This document shows, piece by piece, positions 57,721 to 64,000 of a stretch of 64,000 nucleotides of DNA. Positions within the stretch are counted from its first letter, which is position 1. Each line of letters begins with the position of its first letter. The stretch comes from Pyrenochaeta sp. MPI-SDFR-AT-0127 (Eukaryota; Ascomycota; Dothideomycetes; Pleosporales; Cucurbitariaceae), in NCBI GenBank assembly GCA_020747015.1, contig JAGTJM010000043.1, positions 203,758 to 267,757 of the forward strand, in the 5' to 3' direction. Below the pieces are notes generated by a model. That model saw nothing but the letters and a program-made list of their open reading frames with translations. It did not search any database and was not told the origin of the DNA. The position numbers and the translations under genes are program-made.

Positions 57721-60700
57721 GGGTAAGTCCGCTCTTCAGCTCGCTGCTGTAGGTACAAAAGTCGAGGCGTTCATCCTTTCGATCTCTTTCGGTGTCTCTC
57801 CCGTTGCCCAGGGTGCTCTGGGCGATACATTACTGACCATGCTGTCGAGGGAGGTCCATTGCCAATCGTATATGCTACCTAACGGTTGGTATGAGAATCC
57901 TGTGCACACCGCAGAAAGGGCCTTGGACCCTGCTACCTTAGGCATGTAGACGGTAGAATGTAGAAAGTCTTGAGCGGCACAGAAGATCGAGATTGAACAA
58001 CACAGCCTTGGAGTTTGAGAAATTGAAAGGTACGTGGCACGAATGTATCTGGCACGAGCCATGCTTAATTGTAACTGTGTCGATACAACTCTCTGATGCC
58101 AACCTATTAACATTCATACAGCCCATGATTACCGCTTTCTTTCAACTGTCGCAAATCTCAACGTCGCAATATTGCATCATGGGTATGGTCTTTTTGGTCA
58201 TCTGCAACCAAGGCCATGAGCGGAAATGAAGGGTTGAAGAGTACATCCTTTCCTCTATTGAATGGACGGCTAGCTGGTGACAAGCAGTGATGAAATCTTT
58301 CTCAGTACGATATTTGCCCACTAGTCGACTAAGATTCTTATTGGTAGGAAGACGTTCAAGTATAACATGGGGACGATGATCAAAACTTGTTGCGTTTGCG
58401 GTTCTCCTCCTAACAATCTTTTTGCGTGCTCGTCGCCATCAAATTCCACGCAGTTTGTGCCACACAGACTGGAACTTCTATACAGTGTTCTACCACATAA
58501 TGTAGGGGAGCGACTGGAATCTCTGGGGGAAAAGGTTGCTCGATGCCGCTGTTGCCTGATCATGTCTCCTTCTTTCAAGCGTCCTGTAGCCACCAGCGCT
58601 TCAGGTTTTTCTATCATAACAGTAATTGAAGCTTTTGTCCTGGAGAAGAATAATGCAGCTCTCACTTGTAGATGGGGTTTTGTTTTCCATAGTCCTTGAC
58701 TATAGTTCCATCATAGATCTCACAGTCGAAGCAATAAAGTAATGCACGTTGTACTGTCGTCTCCATGTACTACGAGAATTGAATCAAAGCACTGTGCTTT
58801 ACCCGGATACCGCATGGGATCAAGCGTCATCACATCTCATCACACCTCATCACACCGTAGTAGTGAAATCATGAGCGGGTGTACAGACCAAGACGACACA
58901 TGACACCTCAACATTACCGCAATGACGTATCGTGGTGTTTTGTGCATCCATAATCGCTCACATGAACTATCTTGTCCTACTCGCCCACGATGCGGCGGTA
59001 GTAGTAGCAGTCGCTGTGTGATATAAACTTCGCAGGCCAATGCATCACAGCCAATTGAGCTACTTGTATTAGAAGAAGAAGTGAAGATCTCGAGTCAGAG
59101 GAGATCGACGCTGTCGTTAAAATGTGCAAACCATATAGCACCTCGCCGAATGAGAAAGCCGTATCGGGTGAAAATTCAACAAATTCCAGCCCAAAAGCTG
59201 GCTTGTAATCAGGTGAACAACAGAACCAAAAAAAACCCTCCAGCCGCACAATTTAATCTTTCCATATCGCCGCTGACGTTGCCGCCCGACGGTCTGGTCA
59301 CAAAAGGGCCGAAGCAACACACCATCACGCCCCGAACCAGCAAGCCAGCACCGTCACGGTCCAACCTGAGCGCTGCAAAGCTGCCCATGTACTTCCCACC
59401 ATCGTCACTCACTCGGAGGGGTTCGTTAAAGAAAAGCCCTCGCCTCGGTTCGCAAGCCAGCACGACCCCTTCGGCCCCAAAACGCCGTGCGTCTCAACAT
59501 CATCTCAACACCTTTCTTACACACAGCTGCACTGGCGGGCCGTACCATCCCCTCGTATCGCAGTCGGGAATGTGCGCCACGGTCGCGGCCCGATCGGACA
59601 GGCCCAGGCGACTTCAGGTGGCCGTGATGAAAAGGTGTTGCAATAATTTGGTCGGTTGTCGCATACAGCGACAGCCAAAAGTGCAAAGGCACGCTACTCA
59701 ACAATCAGGTCGGATGTCGGCATGCGATCTGCGCATGTCACAACTGACGTGGTCCGACCGCACGGGTGCGAACAGATGGCGCAGGATCGTCGTAGCGTGG
59801 GCATGAATGGTGCCCGTGTCGATCATAACGGGGAGGATCAATGTTCCAACGACATCGTGACAATCATCTATGAAGCAGGTTGAGGGCTATGCAGCAACCC
59901 CAAATGTGTGATAAGCATGCAGCCGTTGTCGAGCGAATGCCTATTTCGTCCTTTTCGCGTAGCGAAGACCTTTCCTGTATAGTGGATAGGGTTCAGATGC
60001 TCCAGACATACGCATGCGAGTCATTGTCGCGCTGCAGGATGCCGATATTGACGACAGCAATCGGCATAAAGAAGGGTAACTGGCTCTTGGTTCCGCGGCT
60101 CTTTTGACAAGTGCAGTGTGTGTGGTAACAGTAATTGGCTCACAGTCATGTCAATGTTTGGCTGGTCATGGCTTGATCAATGTGATTGCACATAAGACGC
60201 GCATACGAAGACATTCTATGAGTTAGTTCGCCGAGTGGGGCGGGTAGAAGTGAGCTTGCGTCAGGAGAAGTTGAGACAAGGACAACATAAGTGGTGGAAA
60301 TGAACCGAAGATGTGGGTGAAAATTACATCTCATATCAGGAGGCGGTACGATATAGTGCCGCAAGTCATTTTGGGCCGCTGTACTACCTTCGGATGCGGA
60401 ACGCGGATGGCATCATAAGACTAAGGGCACACACAAAGTGAGAAAGGTGAGGGTGGAGCCACACCGGCTGTGATCTCGGAGAGTGGGAATCATAGGTATT
60501 GAGCAATCTGATTCATCATGCTGGCCACCGAAGTCCACGCAAGCTATGCAGAGCATGCAGATAACCATCCTATCATAAAACATCCGAGTCGTGGAGAAAA
60601 TCGTGCAGTAGGTATATACATTTAGAAGAAGAGAAACTTGGAGGTCCGATGCAATCGGAAAAAACCAGTGTCCAGGAAATGCCGTTAAAGCCGTTGAGTG

Positions 60701-61375
60701 ACCATGAGCGGAGAGTCCGGTTGTCCAGGTGTGCGTGCTGGATCTTGGGCACTAATAAAATCTACGCATGGAGGTCCTCATTGAGATCATCAATGTACTT
60801 TCCCTGTCCGTTTTGGATCCCATAATGGATGTCCAAGGCCTCTCATGGAGGAAAAAAAAAAGGAAATGCTAACCCAGGCAACGTACAAAAAACACCCGGG
60901 CATTATCCATGCGAAAGGAAAGCAACAGGATGACCATGGTTCTTCAGCCGACTGAATGCTGTTAGGATACGGTGCAGCTGAAGGTAGGACGCATCTATCC
61001 GGATCCTTTTTTGCTCGCAAACTCCCATAGGCTCCAGAAGAAATAAACACGATCCATTAAAAGCATAGAATTCCCGGACTCCAGAGCAAATTCCAGATAC
61101 TTGGAAAATTGGGTATCTCCAGGCTCCAGGCTCCATACAATGACGCAATAATAGCAACAAGGTCTGTAGGGCTTACGGACTTTACCTCTGACTTGAGTAT
61201 CTTGAGGTTCCGGGTTGTTGGGGGTTTCGTGAAGATTGTGGCTGTTGCGACAATGGGTATTCTGTGCGATCCGATATTAGTAACGAGGGAACCAGAATAA
61301 ACATTCCAGGGCTACTTACGACGACCATCTGATGCAATGTAGTAGCCTGGAGCAGCTGTTGGACTAATGGAGGGC
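57721..61375. other. Long stretch without recognised genes
   Basis: 3.6 kb. A 125-codon minus-strand frame (57736-58113) ends in a Trp-containing, gene-like stretch but recalls no family. A 241-codon frame at 59081-59806 is Arg/Ser/Pro-rich and looks like chance coding in GC-rich DNA. A short tandem of three near-identical 10-base units (CATCACAYCT type) lies at about 58,827-58,856. Nothing else was assigned. The last 100 bases may include 3' exons of the RfeG-like gene. Confidence 0.4.
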
Positions 61376-62238
61376 TTAGCGATAGACCAAAAATTGTTCG
61401 TCGAAGTAACCAAAATACCTTGGAGCTGCGTATTGACCTGTGGGAGGTGCGGTTGGACGTCCATAAGCATCCGTGGTAGCCTGCACTGGGTAAGAATAAG
61501 CTTGGGCTGGATAGTCCCTGGCATCCCTTCCGCTGGGCTGTTGGTAAGCTGAATACGGATCCGCTGGCTGTGTCCTTGGTGCAGCCGATGCAGATGTCTG
61601 ATAGCCTGAGGATCCATACTGGGCTGTTGGAGTAGTGGTATAATGGGCATCACTGCTAGCATAACCTGCGGAAGGCGCATACGTCGCCCTTGACGAAGTA
61701 GACTGCTGGCGAGGCTGCTCAAAGGCATCCGCCGTCGCCTGCTGGTCATACGGTTTTGATGGACCCCAATGCTGGCGAGCAGCATGTGTTCGGGAGTCCT
61801 GATAAGCCACTAAAGAAGCGTCAGGGCCTCTAGATACCTTAGTATCACGAACATAAGGGCTGTGACTACCTCCACGTCCAGCTTCACCCGGCGTTCGTTC
61901 CTGCTGCCAGCGTTGCGAATCCATCTTCAGATCCTGAATCATTGGCTGTCATGACTACGTCAGTGCCTTGTTCGTCATTGGGGAGCCTGATTAGCGGCAA
62001 CATACCGATGTGAGCGTGCGATAGGCGGTTATCCAGTAGCCAGGCTGGCCCTGTATTGATGTCAGTCTATGGCTGTGGGGTCTCTGGGGGGGAAAGGAGG
62101 AGTCCGGACCTGGTACTCGCCGGTGCCTACGCCAGGCCTGACGAGCGCATCTGGGCCCAAGTAGCGCTGGATGTCGGCCGTAATGACTTCTCTCGCGATG
62201 CCATCGCCTGCGACAAACCACTGATTTGCACGCGACAT
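61376..62238 (-). CDS. rfeG: RfeG-like transcription regulator
   Basis: Exons complement(62110..62238, 62006..62050, 61376..61945) give 247 residues, ending at the stop at 61376. Exon 2 is only 45 bases. The conserved N-terminus is the basis of the call: NQWFVAGDGIAREVITADIQ, RYLGPDALVRPG, then GQPGYWITAYRTLTS and PMIQDLKMDSQRWQQE. This pattern matches fungal proteins annotated as RfeG transcription factors (from memory). The rest is low-complexity, rich in Tyr, Gln, Ala, Pro and Ser, probably disordered and possibly activating. The C-terminus is uncertain. A GT near the end of exon 3 and an AG further on could splice to a YYIASDGRR-containing exon near 61,320-61,345. The first donor is a non-ideal GTCCGG. 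Specific function is unknown. Confidence 0.7.
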
Positions 62239-62619
62239 GGTGAGGGAGAGATGTGTAGGAAGGAAGGTGACGAAAGGAAAGAGGACACTGATGTCAGTGT
62301 CAGGAAGGGGCCAAGCTATGGGAGCTGAGATGGAACAAGGAGGGGCTCAAGGCTCCAAGAAGAATGCTCCGGGGTCAAGAAACCGTCAGCACGGATGGCA
62401 AATACAGGTTCCAGGTGGGTGTCCAAGAGCAGTGGGTGTCCAAAGAGATCCAGAAGAGCGCAGAAGGCAGTGGGAGCAAGCAGAAGCGGGGGGTTTGACC
62501 AATATACCGGCACTTGGGCGTCTGGCCTGTGACAGAGTGGACCTGTAGGGTGTGTGGCTGCGGCGACCCGTTTTGGGATACCGAGGAGCAAGGTGCTCTC
62601 TGGGTTGCAGCTTCCCTGG

Positions 62620-62632
62620 GGGGGGGGGGGCT
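62620..62632. repeat. Poly-G run
   Basis: An uninterrupted run of about a dozen G residues. It is a homopolymer prone to length error in sequencing and could form a G-rich structure in the promoter region of the RfeG-like gene. Confidence 0.7.
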
Positions 62633-63013
62633 GTAATCTCAGCTCAGGTGTCGCGGATACGACGGGTATCTCGCAGGTATACAGGACGACACGAGGGCCA
62701 GATTGCGCACTCTGAATGGCAGTTCTGCGAGTACGGGCGACAGGAAGGATACCTGCTGCTTGATGAGGTGTGCGGCTCTTTTGAGACGCAATCGAGGTCA
62801 GCGGGGAGAGCTGGGAGGCCGGCTGCAGCGACGGCGGGGTCACGATTGGCTGACAGCAAGCAGGCAGACAGCGGCGGGCGTCTGCACGTCAATCGGTCGG
62901 GCAGCAGTTCTTTTGGACGACACACACGAACAGAGGTGTTTTGCGACGACAAGACACAAGCAACAGCAAGACGAGCCGAAGTTTGGGAGTAGTCGACTGC
63001 GAGTCGTGGTGGA

Positions 63014-63062
63014 GCAGCAGCAGCAGCAGTAGTGGTAGTAGTAGTGCAGCAGCAGCAGCAGG
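63014..63062 (+). repeat. CAG/TAG trinucleotide microsatellite
   Basis: An imperfect run of about 16 trinucleotides: CAG units, then GTA/GTG variants, then CAG units again. No gene was supported around it. Likely polymorphic between strains. Confidence 0.75.
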
Positions 63063-64000
63063 GAGAAAGAGGAAAGACGAAAAGGGCAGCGCACCGAAGG
63101 CGCCCGACTTACTTATTGCTATTGCTGAGACGCAAGCAGATGGAACCCTAGGCCCTCAGGTACCCATTGAAAGAACAGCTCGAGCTGGCTTTTCGCGCGG
63201 TTTGGGTACCACCGCACCTTGCAGCAGCTCAGGTGGGCGAACAAACTGTGGGGACGGCCCTAGAGGTGGCGCCGTTGGGCACCAACCTGTGAAGATGCCC
63301 AGCCCAGGCCTTGCGGGAACCTACGTCGCCGGGGGGGTGGAAACGTGTTACGAAAAAAATCACGCCGGCCGAGCGAGTGGAAAGGCTGAGATGGACAGCA
63401 AACAAAGCAAAGCCAAAGAAAAAGCCCCATCCATCGACTATGGCGAAGTGTGCGCCCCAGCCACGCTGCGACTCTCCGCGGAGGGGCAAAGTGGTTGTGT
63501 GTGCCCCGCCTGGGACCACAGGCTGGGCCCCAATCGGGGCTAGCCGCGGCTGGGCGATGCCCTTCCCATTCCACTCCCGCGCAACCCACGGACCCTGCAT
63601 CCTCCAAACCGCCCATCCAAGGCCGACCAGAGACAGTGACGCTGTCTCGTCGCCAAAATTCCGCCCAAGTGGTCAGACATTGACGTCTGGCTGCTAGGCC
63701 CGTCAGGCACTTCTCACCGACTCTCACAATCTTCAACCCACGTCCCACAGGGCCTGACGACAACGGCTCTTCGTTTCAGCCTAGCAGGATGCGACCCTCG
63801 GCGTGCCTGTCCAGACATGCATGATGCTCTTCTGTGTAGAACGAGGTGCGACTGCGCAGGCGTCATTGGCCTCACCAGACAGGCTCTGTCCTCGAGCCGT
63901 GCAGGCTCTTCATCGCCGCTGCCTATAGGAATATGTGCCCTCCTGCCGCGCTCTTGCCCTCCACACTACTCATGCTCTCCCTCGTGGCCGATTCCCATTA

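Larger units (their letters stand above)
62239..64000. other. GC-rich end region, no supported gene
   Basis: About 1.8 kb, GC-rich, with a poly-G run and a CAG-type microsatellite (listed separately). The frames are open mainly because stop codons are rare in GC-rich DNA. The first few hundred bases should be the promoter and 5' leader of the RfeG-like gene. Pyrimidine-rich tracts towards 63,900-64,000 could lead a gene lying beyond the window, which is a guess. Confidence 0.4.

Noticed and set aside
58367..58699. Cys-containing 110-codon plus-strand frame
   Set aside because: The CxxC pairs do not fit a known finger spacing and the region is otherwise gene-free.
59081..59806. 241-codon open frame on the plus strand
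   Set aside because: Arg/Ser/Pro-rich composition with no motif, no convincing promoter or splice context, and open overlapping frames on the other strand. It looks like chance.
1..64000. CRISPR array, prophage or bacterial operon features
   Set aside because: Spliceosomal introns throughout and eukaryotic gene families. No regularly spaced identical repeats were seen.

Overview
The window is nuclear DNA of a filamentous ascomycete (Pezizomycotina). I infer Dothideomycetes, possibly Pleosporales, but only from gene content and style. The evidence for a fungus is short introns of about 45-70 bases with GTAAGT-like donors, a spliced histone H4 gene, and families typical of these fungi: two HET-domain loci, an RfeG-like regulator, a DOMON/cytochrome b561 protein, and a GPI-anchored PLC-like protein. 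Coding density is moderate. About 18 genes are well supported and separated by 0.3-4 kb of DNA with no recognisable genes. I found no tRNA, rRNA or CRISPR array. All exon coordinates were worked out by hand from splice motifs and reading frame.

Layout. 1-4.3 kb: no gene recognised. 4.3-5.0 kb: basic/acidic hypothetical protein. 7.1-7.7 kb: MscL-type mechanosensitive channel with a zinc ribbon (-). 8.0-10.1 kb: SPT8, a SAGA subunit (-). 11.7-15.7 kb: ZNFX1/Hrr1-like superfamily 1 helicase with a break in frame before its zinc-finger exons. 16.0-16.6 kb: lipocalin-like protein (-). 17.7-24.9 kb: a compact carbohydrate module made of an MFS sugar transporter, a C2H2/fungal_trans regulator and a GH78 alpha-L-rhamnosidase. 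25.8-26.9 kb: PLC-like GPI protein. 28.6-30.6 kb: charged repeat protein. 31.9-33.5 kb: DOMON-cytochrome b561. 34.9-35.9 kb: secreted-type dienelactone hydrolase. 36.4-38.4 kb: decayed HET gene. 39.6-41.8 kb: intact HET gene (-). 43.0-44.2 kb: His-rich membrane protein with a PPxY motif. 45.6-46.2 kb: histone H4. 46.5-47.3 kb: isochorismatase-like hydrolase (-). 48.3-50.0 kb: amino-acid/GABA-type permease with a GC-AG intron. 50.3-52.4 kb: DNA polymerase eta (-). 53.6-55.3 kb: unrecognised secreted glycoprotein (-). 56.3-57.7 kb: decayed ankyrin gene next to an RIP-like block. 61.4-62.2 kb: RfeG-like regulator (-).

The most interesting unit is the 17-25 kb module. The transporter promoter and the shared divergent promoter of the regulator and the rhamnosidase each carry a tight array of the heptamer GTCCACC, four forward copies each. 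The motif is otherwise rare in the window. The simplest reading is a small self-contained regulon for rhamnosylated compounds, in which the two-finger C2H2 protein binds GGTGGAC and controls its own gene, the glycosidase and the transporter. The link to binding is inference.
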